The position numbers and the translations under genes are program-made. A stretch of 64,000 nucleotides of DNA from UBA6059 sp965227155. Its GTDB lineage: Bacteria > Bacteroidota > Bacteroidia > Cytophagales > Cyclobacteriaceae. Positions 42,101 to 45,889 of this stretch are shown here, in pieces. Below the pieces are notes generated by a model that saw nothing but the letters and a program-made list of their open reading frames with translations, ran no database searches and had not been told where the DNA came from. The DNA lies in the NCBI GenBank assembly GCA_965227155.1, contig OZ245731.1, positions 744,001-808,000 of the forward strand. The letters run 5' to 3'. Every line of letters starts with the position of its first letter. Positions within the stretch are counted from its first letter, which is position 1.

Positions 42101-45056
42101 TATTGGGCCCAGAAATCTGTGACCAGGTGCCCGTACTTCCTACATTCCCTGCAAGGTTTACGGCTGAAATGTCTTCACAGTACTCCTGATCCACTCCTGC
42201 ATCTGCAGTAGGCACCACACTTATATTCACTGTATCTGCGTCCGCCTCACAAAAGGGCCCACTACTCAGGCTTAACCACCGTAGTTGGTAATCACCCATG
42301 ATCAGGCCACTTATTGCGGTATTGGGTGCTGTTATGTCAGCTATGGTTGGTTCATTAGGCCCTGAGATAAAAGCCCATAGCCCATCATTTACAGTATTTG
42401 CAGAAAGCGTAGTAGAAGAAGCACCACAGAGATCAATATCTGCACCTGCTATGGCCTCTTGAGGTGGTTCTGAAACAAATAGTTTTACGGTATCAGCGTC
42501 TGTACAGACACCATTGATAGAGCGCCATTCAAATTCATACACACCGCTGGAAAGGCCTACTACATCGGTGTTTCTATCCACACTGTCTCTTATGGTGATC
42601 CCACCAGGACCAGCAATCTGACTCCATATACCATAGCCCACGGTAATTTCATTACCTGCAAGTCGAGTACTATCCCCACAGACCTGTAAATCGATGTTGG
42701 CATCAGCAATAGTTACTGGTTCGTCTACTGTTATCCTAACAGAATCTATGGATGGATCACAACCAGATACAGTAATACTCCATTGAAGTTTATATGTACC
42801 TGTCTGGTCAACCGTAACATCTGTTGTATTGGATGCATCGTTAGTAAAGGTTACCGTTGAGCCTGCAGGTTTTTCTAGTACCTGCCATAATCCCACACCC
42901 GGGCCGGGGCTATTAGCATCCATGGTAAAAGTGGTCTGCGTATTCAGCAAACACTGATCATCTCCTGCTGCAGCTGTAATGGGGCCAGTTGTGGCGTTAG
43001 TAGTAATAATTGTGACGTCAGAATTGGATAAGCAACCATTTTCCAAAGTCCAGGTGAATTCATAGACAGAGCTCGGTAGCAATCCTTCTACAGTAGCTAA
43101 TGGGTCGTTAAGGTCAGAGAAAACAATACCGGCATGATTGGGAGAAACTGACCAGGTCCCAACTTCATTCAATTGCGGCTCATTACCATTCAAAAATACC
43201 AGGCTCTCCGCACAGACAGTTTCATCCGCACCAGAAACTGCCACTTGAGGCTCTTCATTCGAAACGATTACACTTACATCATCCTGGTAATTGGGGCACT
43301 CAGGGCCGGCAGAGGTTATCCATCGGAAAATATATTCACCATTAACTTCATCAGCAATAGGATCGAAGTTTACACCTGATGTAGGATCAGAAGGATCAAT
43401 GATATCTACGGGTAGTGGGCCACTTACTAATGTCCAGTTACCAACGCCTTCGGTAGGTGTATTACCTGCCAGGTTTGTAAAACGAATATTACAAGCCAAA
43501 ATCTGGTCAGTACCGGCATTGGATATGGTAGGTTCTTCAGAGGTCACGATCGTCACCTCATCATAAGCTGCAGAACAATTAAAGCCAGGCGTACCTGACC
43601 TCTTTAATTGTACTATGTAAGTTCCATTGGTAGTAAGGTTTGGGATATCTACCGAAGTGCCAGAGGCATTAGAAAAACCAGTGGGAAATGAAGGATAGGA
43701 AGCAGATGTTGGCCCACTTAGTATACGCCATTCCGTAGTATTTGGGGTTGATTCAGTTGTAAAATTAATCGTAGCGGTAGTCTCTCCACAAGCTAAAACT
43801 AAAGGTGAAGGTGTTGTAATATTGACCTCAGGTGCATCATTATATTGAATTGTAATTTCTCTGGAAGTACTACAAAATGTAGTCGGATTTTCTATAGTAT
43901 ATCTGAATACATAAGTATTGGGATCACTTAGGCCTGTAATTGTGGTAACTGCCGAATTTGGACTATTAATCGTTACACCTGCAGTTGGCCCTGAAATCTG
44001 TACCCACTCGGCTACTTCACCGGTAAAACGGGGAACCCTGCCCTGAACTACTACTTCATTGACTCCTGGGTCGCAAATGGTTAGAGTTTTATCGCCACTT
44101 CCTACACCCGTTGAAATTGTGGCCTGGGTAACATCTGAAGTGGGTGCAGGTACCGTTATAGAAACATTATCTGTTCCCGCTGCACACCCCCCGGTAACAG
44201 TCCATTGGAAAACATAGGTTCCCTGACGTAAATTTGAAACACCGGTATTTCTAGCATTTACATTATTGATGGTAGGTATATTAGGTCCACTTACAAAAGA
44301 CCAAGTACCTATCTGGCCATCTATTCCACTACCTCCAAATGAAGCCGAAAGGTTTGTGCTTTGCGATATGGAATAACAATTTCCTAAAGTTTGGTTTGCT
44401 CCAGCATCTACCGGCAATTCACCTCCTCTGTTAACAATTTCAACTGTATCGCTTTCTGCACACCCGTTCGCACTGGTCACTGTCCATACAAGAGAAGCAG
44501 TACCTGCGCTGGTTTCAGGTAAGGTAAAAGAAGATGTGGGATTAGTTGCATCATTAATATTAACACCTGCCGGATTATTTCCCAGTATAGTCCACAAACC
44601 AGTTTCACCTCCACCCAATGCTGATGCACTTAAATTATAAGGTCCACCAGGGCAATAAGTCTGATCTAAACCCGCATCTGCATCGCCTGCCGATAGTATA
44701 TCATATTCCACATCTTGAAATACCAAAGAACCATCTAAGCACCTACCGGTAATCCGAAAAGTATAGGTATTGCCTCCGGTAACCCCTAATACTTCGGACT
44801 GAAGATCTGTGGGATCAACGATACTAACGGAAGGACCGCCAACCTGACTCCATTGAGTAACATTACTGATTGCAAAAAGCCCAGCCTGATTACCGTTAAG
44901 GATAAGTGGCTCGTTTTCGCATTGTTCAATATTGATACCAGAGTTTACTGTACAGTTTTGCGCTTCAGCAGGGTTGACTAAACCGATAATTGCTATTAGC
45001 ATCAAAGAAAATACGACAACAAACTTGGCCGGAATTGAATAGCTGGTTGGTATCAT
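21192..45056 (-). CDS. Giant Calx-beta repeat adhesin with T9SS type B sorting domain
   Basis: A 7954-residue surface protein, larger than SprB of Flavobacterium johnsoniae (about 6500). A signal peptide (hydrophobic about 11-29, cleavage near AEAQ) is followed by 16 cysteine-bearing PKD/Ig-like repeats (about 35-1470, pattern AGxDxxxC...GxWSxxSGP...GxYxFxWT). Long runs of Calx-beta domains come next (about 1470-7400), each ending in an acidic DDD or DND linker that probably binds calcium. Cadherin/Ig-like modules follow (about 7500-7850). The C-terminal gliding-motility/type B domain (about 7860-7954) has ITPNFDGFNDF, VVYNRWGNLVWEG and DGTYFYII. Residues 3322-6459 are made of 814-residue near-identical units (listed as repeats). 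It should be secreted by T9SS with the PorP/SprF protein encoded next. Adhesion or gliding is inferred. Copy number of the repeats depends on assembly quality. Confidence 0.92.
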   Translation of the reverse strand: MIPTSYSIPAKFVVVFSLMLIAIIGLVNPAEAQNCTVNSGINIEQCENEPLILNGNQAGLFAISNVTQWSQVGGPSVSIVDPTDLQSEVLGVTGGNTYTFRITGRCLDGSLVFQDVEYDILSAGDADAGLDQTYCPGGPYNLSASALGGGETGLWTILGNNPAGVNINDATNPTSSFTLPETSAGTASLVWTVTSANGCAESDTVEIVNRGGELPVDAGANQTLGNCYSISQSTNLSASFGGSGIDGQIGTWSFVSGPNIPTINNVNARNTGVSNLRQGTYVFQWTVTGGCAAGTDNVSITVPAPTSDVTQATISTGVGSGDKTLTICDPGVNEVVVQGRVPRFTGEVAEWVQISGPTAGVTINSPNSAVTTITGLSDPNTYVFRYTIENPTTFCSTSREITIQYNDAPEVNITTPSPLVLACGETTATINFTTESTPNTTEWRILSGPTSASYPSFPTGFSNASGTSVDIPNLTTNGTYIVQLKRSGTPGFNCSAAYDEVTIVTSEEPTISNAGTDQILACNIRFTNLAGNTPTEGVGNWTLVSGPLPVDIIDPSDPTSGVNFDPIADEVNGEYIFRWITSAGPECPNYQDDVSVIVSNEEPQVAVSGADETVCAESLVFLNGNEPQLNEVGTWSVSPNHAGIVFSDLNDPLATVEGLLPSSVYEFTWTLENGCLSNSDVTIITTNATTGPITAAAGDDQCLLNTQTTFTMDANSPGPGVGLWQVLEKPAGSTVTFTNDASNTTDVTVDQTGTYKLQWSITVSGCDPSIDSVRITVDEPVTIADANIDLQVCGDSTRLAGNEITVGYGIWSQIAGPGGITIRDSVDRNTDVVGLSSGVYEFEWRSINGVCTDADTVKLFVSEPPQEAIAGADIDLCGASSTTLSANTVNDGLWAFISGPNEPTIADITAPNTAISGLIMGDYQLRWLSLSSGPFCEADADTVNISVVPTADAGVDQEYCEDISAVNLAGNVGSTGTWSQISGPNTSTITTTSGNTATASGLIDGTYVFRYEINTGSCSSTDDVEVTLLATPNAADANESGGLDIEYCSDAVSDFALDGNDPAIGTNGLWEKLDGPAGGSFDDDTDPDATFTPAAGAYGTYLFSWTISNGDCSNASQVRVNYYEDPNADAGPDQPAVCGAETTLAASLPPVTGSGEWTVVSTPGAAVPVFSSTESNTPTVSNLTDLGNYTFRWTLSNGTCTDDFDDVIITVQNTPEVADAGPDQELCDVTSTTLAAVEPTGTTNGTWSVVSGPGAPTFDDVNVHDTQFNNLVPGTYVLRWTTSVGGSTCISEDEITIINYEEPTVASTGGDIDLCVGEPLILNGNTPVVGTGTWSQNAGPPVSFLDENDPNTTILGATAGNTYEFQWTITNGVCASSFATMQLTYDEIPTQAQIGANQQVCDSETSTLIVANTPGGGETGTWGVKRNPIGATPGFGDVNDPSTTITGLTVVGEYVFTWTIANTGCETIDSVKIDVLPTVEVTVAPATVLEDAGTDLIFTFTLSGAIDEDLEVPFFVTGDADLTTDYTVTGADSYSNNSGVVTILATTTSAEVTLTPVNNTDIENDETITLTIKNEDEYCVGTNNDATGTIEDDDLDNIRFVLENIQDGEEEGTIPQIYEVTLYDKRDGTTVLTNQTGSDIPVLIDYNFNTITETAIQTDFDPADLNQATINIENGETSQTRERDINDDLIIEITEQISAYLTLAGASPAGSEIGPNSGSGTPVFADVFDNDVPVIEIFTVEHGREGGQDIEYIVRLTDGAGTNLTNGTGTDITFDITYTSPTGATTPDFSSDPFAPVPFLNDVPIADGAGSITYAWDPVVDATIELDTLRATITDPQHATLTPTLGADVADAGIDDDVLWRIAGVQDGNEDNPATEANKLKYFIFVMNSNGDSLTNNTGGPITVDLAYSNDAEVADVVGSFPGTFDIPDGAKRDSLIFTVVDDALIEGTEPLTVTISDPTVGNINVPNATRNIVDDDIENIRFVLTNDRNGVEGGVSQRYRISLVDDRDGTSPLTNATGGSIPIVLNYNEITAVSADFTGGSSNLNSATVNILNGNTTATRTRNINDDLLIENTEQISAYLTLAGGSPLGYVIGPNSGSSTPVPSSVLDNDIPRWEIVNPVNATEGISNVQYTVRLVNASGSVLTNSTGSDMSVGISFSTGSEAVQADFSTTFPTVITLSDGEVSELISLAPVVDLFAEGDEDIRATLVDPRNPSSVSAGPVTISTTNGFQNAIVIDDVIWRIAGVQDGNEDNPSAEANKLKYFIYVLNSAGDSLTNDSGAPITVDLAYSNDAEVADVVGSFPSTFDIPDGAKRDSLIFTVVNDELIEGIEPLTVAISDPTIGSIDVPNATRNIIDDDATGNIFMEISLVQNGSEDGDDVVFEVKLTDGTIDLINDQTTAITADVTFTGSAPNADFDTNISTITSVSFGQGEGTKEIRLEVFDDLLIENLENITATLSNAVGTNPPGPAFDDFNGKDAATADVADNDEPIWEIVNPVDALEGDSDIEYTVRLVNASGDVLTNSTGSDMSVDIAFSTGSEAIQADFSTTFPTTITLADGESSELISLTPIIDLLAEGDEDIRATLQDPRNPSTVSSGTVTISATNGFQNAIVSEEITINVATTQNGSENPNQNIQYTISMINGNGDPVTNATGGDINIETAFVTGSSAVEADITTTFPTDIDIPISNSSYVVDFPVNDDALLEGEELLRITISNPSYGVIDVSTADATLDDDDTAIANLSATRNGNEDDGGSIINIEFTVTLDKVNNTSAPITFEFDDRGTGTATSGDDYTPVPGGAIITVPIGSNTGTREVPVVDDDVSEPVETMTSEIDNPSIPAVTIVIDIATATIIDDDEVTVEIGDVTVNEGDGTVDFTVTLNGDIEEELEVDYTPTDNTALSPSNSDYAYITGTVTFPAGSNDGDTQSITIPITDDNITEPLNETFFMDLSNVVFSGTASIEPGGGRGTATIVDDDEAEIVIVDETVSEADGTATFFVNLLGETQDPFTFNYTTNASGDASVGGDFTTATGTLTFGGPTNDDVQEITVTITNDNVAEPQETFTVQLNTLAAGTQDVTITDAVALGTINDDDEVFLSINDVTEAEDVAGGQMVFTVTLSGGDIQDALSVDYASNNVSALAGAGNDYTAATGTVNFPATSEAGDTQTITININNDGIAEPTETYEIILSNIIFNGDGSISDDTGIGTITDDDEVSITINDQTVAEAALATAEFTVTLSGPIQNNLTIDFATNDVEAISTSSQDYFSNANTITFTGGGALSQQILVSIADDNISEPTETFEVNLSNLVFNGSATIDDTQAIGTITDDDEVSLAIDNVTESEGDALVFTVTLTGNIQDALSVDVATNGTGSATPVSDYTSTTQTLTFVAGSTDGATQTFTVNSTEDAISEPDETFAVLLSNINFSGAIDGGSNDLEGLGTIEDDDAYTLTLGGFTITESEGIQTGNFTVTMSGAAQEDVELHFSTNALLGEAVAGSDFTAQTDTDITIPAGQTIVNIPVTILGDLIAEPTEDFEGTISITSTNGQPITLAPADATATATINDNDAYTLTIAGFTITETEGAQTQNMVVTMSGAAQSDVELLFSTGNNSAESGSDYTVQSGAGYTITAGSTSVNIPIEVLGDAISEPEEDFTGTITIDNDNGQQITIATGTASNTIEDNDQVSIAINDVSVAESLLATAEFTVTLTGAIQDALTFTYATADVEAIVGEDYTTSTNTINFAAGSGSGSTLTISVPVSDDSRAEPTETFELALSNIVFSGAIDNGSNDLLGIGTITDDDAASVSINDVTVDESAGTATFLVRLSGDIQDALTVDYATADDDALSASNQDYSATTGTVTFAAGSVNETQLPIVVNITNDNIAEPTESFEMNLSNLVFSGVGNISDNQGIGTITDNDAYTLTLAGFTVTETDGTQTQNFRVTMSGAAQEDVVLLFSTADNGAEDGTDYQGQAGTVVTIPSGQTVVDIPVDVLGDVIAEATEDFTGTITIDNDNGQQITIATGTATATINDNDAVSISIADVTVNESAGTATFVVTMTGTAQDVFTFDYITNDVDALSTTGQDYTGIGTTQLSFGGVNPSTQNIVVTITSDLVAEPTETFEVNLSNLAAAGQDVTITDDQAIGTITDDDAVSLAIDNVTESEGDALVFTVTLTGNIQDALSVDVATNGTGSATPVSDYTSTTQTLTFVAGSTTGETETFTVNSTEDAIAEPDETFAVLLSNINFSGAIDGGSNDLEGLGTIEDDDAYTLTLGGFTITESEGIQTGNFTVTMSGAAQEDVELHFSTNALLGEAVAGSDFTAQTDTDITIPAGQTIVNIPVTILGDLIAEPTEDFEGTISITSTNGQPITLAPADATATATINDNDAYTLTIAGFTITETEGAQTQNMVVTMSGAAQSDVELLFSTGNNSAESGSDYTVQSGAGYTITAGSTSVNIPIEVLGDAISEPEEDFTGTITIDNDNGQQITIATGTASNTIEDNDQVSIAINDVSVAESLLATAEFTVTLTGAIQDALTFTYATADVEAIVGEDYTTSTNTINFAAGSGSGSTLTISVPVSDDSRAEPTETFELALSNIVFSGAIDNGSNDLLGIGTITDDDAASVSINDVTVDESAGTATFLVRLSGDIQDALTVDYATADDDALSASNQDYSATTGTVTFAAGSVNETQLPIVVNITNDNIAEPTESFEMNLSNLVFSGVGNISDNQGIGTITDNDAYTLTLAGFTVTETDGTQTQNFRVTMSGAAQEDVVLLFSTADNGAEDGTDYTGQAGTVVTIPAGQTVVDIPVGVLGDVIAEATEDFTGTITIDNDNGQQITIATGTATATINDNDAVSISIADVTVNESAGTATFVVTMTGTAQDVFTFDYITNDVDALSTTGQDYTGIGTTQLSFGGVNPSTQNIVVTITSDLVAEPTETFEVNLSNLAAAGQDVTITDDQAIGTITDDDEVSLAIDNVTESEGDALVFTVTLTGNIQDALSVDVATNGTGSATPVSDYTSTTQTLTFVAGSTDGATQTFTVNSTEDAISEPDETFAVLLSNINFSGAIDGGSNDLEGLGTIEDDDAYTLTLGGFTITESEGIQTGNFTVTMSGAAQEDVELHFSTNALLGEAVAGSDFTAQTDTDITIPAGQTIVNIPVTILGDLIAEPTEDFEGTISITSTNGQPITLAPADATATATINDNDAYTLTIAGFTITETEGAQTQNMVVTMSGAAQSDVELLFSTGNNSAESGSDYTVQSGAGYTITAGSTSVNIPIEVLGDAISEPEEDFTGTITIDNDNGQQITIATGTASNTIEDNDQVSIAINDVSVAESLLATAEFTVTLTGAIQDALTFTYATADVEAIVGEDYTTSTNTINFAAGSGSGSTLTISVPVSDDSRAEPTETFELALSNIVFSGAIDNGSNDLLGIGTITDDDAASVSINDVTVDESAGTATFLVRLSGDIQDALTVDYATADDDALSASNQDYSATTGTVTFAAGSVNETQLPIVVNITNDNIAEPTESFEMNLSNLVFSGVGNISDNQGIGTITDNDAYTLTLAGFTVTETDGTQTQNFRVTMSGAAQEDVVLLFSTADNGAEDGTDYQGQAGTVVTIPSGQTVVDIPVDVLGDVIAEATEDFTGTITIDNDNGQQITIATGTATATINDNDAVSISIADVTVNESAGTATFVVTMTGTAQDVFTFDYITNDVDALSTTGQDYTGIGTTQLSFGGVNPSTQNIVVTITSDLVAEPTETFEVNLSNLAAAGQDVTITDDQAIGTITDDDAVSLAIDNVTESEGDALVFTVTLTGNIQDALSVDVATNGTGSATPVSDYTSTTQTLTFVAGSTTGETETFTVNSTEDAIAEPDETFAVLLSNINFSGAIDGGSNDLEGLGTIEDDDAYTLTLGGFTITETNGTQTGNFTVTMSGAAQEDVELHFSTSVTGLAGVNDFDSQTDTDITIPAGQTIVNIPVTILGDLIAEPTEDFEGTISITSTNGQPITLAPADATATATINDNDAYTLTIAGFTIAETEGAQTQNMVVTMSGAAQSDVELLFSTGNNSAESGSDYTVQSGAGYTITAGSTSVNIPIEVLGDAISEPEEDFTGTITIANDNGQQITIATGVATNTIEDNDQVSIAINDVSVAESALATAEFTVTLTGAIQDALTFTYATADGEALNGEDYTTSTNTINFAAGSGSGSTLTVTVPVSDDSRAEPTETFELALSNIVFSGAIDNGSNDLLGIGTITDDDAASVSINDVTVDESAGTATFLVRLSGDIQDALTVDYATADDDALSASNQDYSATTGTVTFAAGSLNETQLPIVVNITNDNIAEPTESFEMNLSNLVFSGVGSISDNQGIGTITDNDAYTLTLAGFTVTETDGTQTQNFRVTMSGAAQEDVVLLFSTADNGAEDGTDYTGQAGTVVTIPAGQTVVDIPVDVLGDVIAEATEDFTGTITIDNENGQQITIATGTATATINDNDAYTLSIAGFTITETEGTQTQNMTVTMSGVAQADVNLLFSTSNNSALSGSDYTAQSGESYTITAGNTSVDIPLEVLGDVIAEPTEDFTGTITLDEVNGQQITIATGTASNTINDNDAFTLTLTGFTVAETDATQIENFTVTMSGEAQEDVVLIFNTNDVSASEDDDYIEEENTIVTIPAGSTSVDIPVSVLGDDIAEPTEDFSGTITLDEVNGQQVTILTGTATSTVTDDDAYTLTLTGFTVAETNGSQTQNFRVTMSGAAQEDVLLNFSTTDDTAIDGTDHTAQAGTLVTIAAGNTSVNIPVEILGDVIAEPTEEYTAEITLNDVSGQQVTIATATATATITDNDAYTLTIAGFTITETEGAQTQNMVVTMSGIAQADVDLLFSTGDNSALVGSDYAVQSNVGYTITAGSTSVNIPVEVLGDVISEPTEDFTGTITLDEVNGQQITIATGSASNTINDNDANTISITGFTITETDANQTANFTVEMTGIAQEDVDLIFNTDNLSATAGNDFTGEVNTEVTITAGTTTINVPVEIIGDLQSEPTETFRGLITIDDVNGQLITITTGGAIGTIEDNDIAEITLSGFSITETGTSQTANFTLSSTRSFNQDLEFSISTTDASARSGSDYVALTGRTVILPANDLTVTIPVTIEGDLTVEPTETFTGTITLVEDNGQQLTIVQNTATGQILDTDVATVSIDDVTVLESEGVAVFTVVLEGDVQDGFTFRYATSEVTALEGVDFGEESGILSFNSETSNVDEITISIPIINDALIEPDETFEVRLSNIVASSPGISFADNTGIGTIRDDDTNQINFTVETSSNGSEDGDEVVFTVKLVDKNGNDITNQTEDEFTIQVDFSGSALPEDIDTLLISELVFGPGEGIKTITLPIEDDLLIEGDETIRITLSEPSDNVGINTGSDFADAIIEDNDDLDLIVDLVKLRDGSEDGQTADFALQLKNAEGDALINATGSAITTNVSYSGSAGTEDIESSLPNLLSVANDASETVYALLVNDDNLIEGSESLNLAIVDPSLGVLGDSEIEINIEDNDTPTSVTAESTSEVLPEDTPLICSPTNGTGLVIDDEDSDIQTLIIDVDNGVLTINEVPGVEITGNGTDRLTITGTPTDINEALDGAVFQPDVDFTGEAAITLNVEDEDGSEDTEVVVIDVQEFRDIEITVNSVCINDVPYVEYAVTAVNFEFDGPVTIQWVKMDGEIAEELSGQPAEGLLLWPGAEVDGNGNALDWPGWELEDGIWVQVEDGLRPEMQLVITANPTNSVVVSYPPATPNCAVDPNNPPVADDPTMEVEDPVEGIEDTLLPFVDEPDGDNLTFTLVDGPDRGELTLNPDGTFTYIPELGDEGEVEFEYQVCDDGNPALCDVGTVTLVVPPLEGSDPGCESALPYACEDFPVNMVITPNFDGFNDFLEIKGVEFYPNTRVVVYNRWGNLVWEGEGYDNVSQFFEGLANSGALDNSQLPDGTYFYIIERRDGTDYPLQKGFVHLQR
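25680..27767 (-). repeat. Diverged fourth Calx-beta unit (six domains)
   Basis: Residues 5764-6459. The first domain matches unit 2 (TGETE, AIAEP). The second domain has been replaced by a different version (ETNGTQ, SVTGLAGVNDFDS), and later domains carry many scattered changes plus small in-frame length differences (offsets of 2430-2436 instead of 2442). The seventh domain is missing. It marks the edge of the homogenised array. Confidence 0.8.
27768..30209 (-). repeat. 814-residue Calx-beta unit 3 (variant A)
   Basis: Third 2442-bp unit, residues 4950-5763. It repeats the variants of unit 1 (DGATQ, AISEP, TDYQGQ, PSGQ) rather than those of its direct neighbour, giving a two-unit period of 4884 bases. 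Confidence 0.9.
30210..32651 (-). repeat. 814-residue Calx-beta unit 2 (variant B)
   Basis: Second 2442-bp unit, residues 4136-4949, with the same seven domains. It differs from units 1 and 3 in two small clusters: the first domain (TGETE, AIAEP; DNA near 32.4 kb GTCTCAGTCTCCCC) and the sixth (TDYTGQ, PAGQ, VGVLGD near 30.7 kb). Between the clusters it looks identical to them. Confidence 0.9.
32652..35093 (-). repeat. 814-residue Calx-beta unit 1 (variant A)
   Basis: First full 2442-bp unit in protein order, residues 3322-4135. It contains seven Calx-beta domains starting with VSLAIDNVTESEGDALVF. Its last part shows variant A (TDYQGQ, PSGQ). Its first domain carries DGATQ and AISEP but shares its DNA variant (34.9 kb, GTCTGGGTCGCCCC) with unit 3. 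The block from about 32366 to 35114 is repeated 4884 bases to the left. Confidence 0.9.
37194..39480 (-). repeat. Older 1.1-kb tandem duplication in the giant gene
   Basis: Two stretches about 1.12 kb apart encode similar pairs of Calx-beta-like domains (for example NPVDALEGDSDIEYTVRLVN near 37.55 kb and NPVNATEGISNVQYTVRLVN near 38.68 kb; IAGVQDGNEDNPSAEANKLK near 38.3 kb and IAGVQDGNEDNPATEANKLK near 39.45 kb). They are clearly diverged at DNA level, so this duplication is older than the 2442-bp array. Confidence 0.7.
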
Positions 45057-45306
45057 AATGTAATGACGTGGTTAGGAAAAAATTAAATTCAGAGGTTGAA
45101 AATAGTGTTATCCATTTGGAAGCTGAATTTTTTTCTACGAACGAGGTATATCCTTCGATGAATTGAAAAACATTGTTGACATGCCTCAATCATGCATTTT
45201 TCAATAATTCGGATGTTATTATATAAATAATCCTATTAGCATATTGATAATCAGTAAATTATCCTGAATTTCATATCAATAGGTTTTGTTAAATCAACTT
45301 TATCAA

Positions 45307-45699
45307 ATGAAAGCTTTTAAAACCCTTATTGGCCCTATTCTGGCTGCGACAATATGGATCAGCCTATCAGAATTTGTGCGTAACGAATTTTTACTAAAAG
45401 AAGCCTGGGTTAACCACTATGCCAGCCTTGGATTGGACTTTCCGGATGCACCCGTGAACGGTGCCTTATGGGGCATATGGTCACTGCTTTATGCTGTTTC
45501 GATTTTTGCGATCAGCAGAAGATTCAGCATGAGCCAAACGGTGATTTTATCGTGGTTTATTGGTTTCGTATTAATGTGGGTGGTCATCGGCAACCTGGGA
45601 GTATTGCCACTTTCTATACTACCCTATGCCTTACCTCTTAGCATACTGGAGGCTTATCTGGCAAGCCTTATTATCATTAAATGGAGTCCACCAGATTAG
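45307..45699 (+). CDS. Small hypothetical membrane protein
   Basis: A 130-residue protein with about four hydrophobic segments (about 5-22, 50-68, 78-98, 102-123) and few charged residues between them. No catalytic motif is visible and I do not recognise the family. The ATG at 45307 is preferred to a TTG at 45286. The gene is divergent from the giant adhesin gene, sharing a 250-base AT-rich upstream region, and convergent with the flavoprotein cluster. Confidence 0.65.
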   Translation: MKAFKTLIGPILAATIWISLSEFVRNEFLLKEAWVNHYASLGLDFPDAPVNGALWGIWSLLYAVSIFAISRRFSMSQTVILSWFIGFVLMWVVIGNLGVLPLSILPYALPLSILEAYLASLIIIKWSPPD

Positions 45700-45720
45700 A
45701 CTGGTGGACTCTTAGTAAGT

Positions 45721-45879
45721 TTAGGAATGTCCGCCTACTACAATTCTCATGATTTTGAGGTTCAAAACCACAAATCGGTAAACCTGCCATGGAATGAATT
45801 TCCTGAAAAATTTAGTTGCACCACCAGGTACGGTGGCAAAACTCACTTCTGAATAGGGAATGAATTTTTTCGCTTTCAT
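45721..45879 (-). CDS. Overlooked 52-residue basic protein after the flavoprotein gene
   Basis: A minus-strand ORF from ATG 45879 to TAA 45721, starting MKAKKFIPYSEVSFATVPGG and ending in IMRIVVGGHS. It begins 10 bases after the flavoprotein stop, so it is probably in the same transcript. The product is basic, with aromatic residues (FFRKFIPWQVYRF) in an amphipathic middle that could lie on a membrane. It has balanced codon use and no signal peptide. I do not recognise a family. Its place behind a quinone-reductase-like enzyme suggests a small accessory subunit, but this is inference. Confidence 0.5.
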   Translation of the reverse strand: MKAKKFIPYSEVSFATVPGGATKFFRKFIPWQVYRFVVLNLKIMRIVVGGHS

Positions 45880-45889
45880 AATGCTATTT

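Noticed and set aside
21421..44100. Dozens of plus-strand ORFs of 60-150 codons opposite the giant gene, several repeated every 2442 bases
   Set aside because: They are antisense shadows of a continuous 7954-codon frame. They recur only because the coding repeat recurs, and their products are low-complexity serine/valine-rich chains without starts or ribosome sites.
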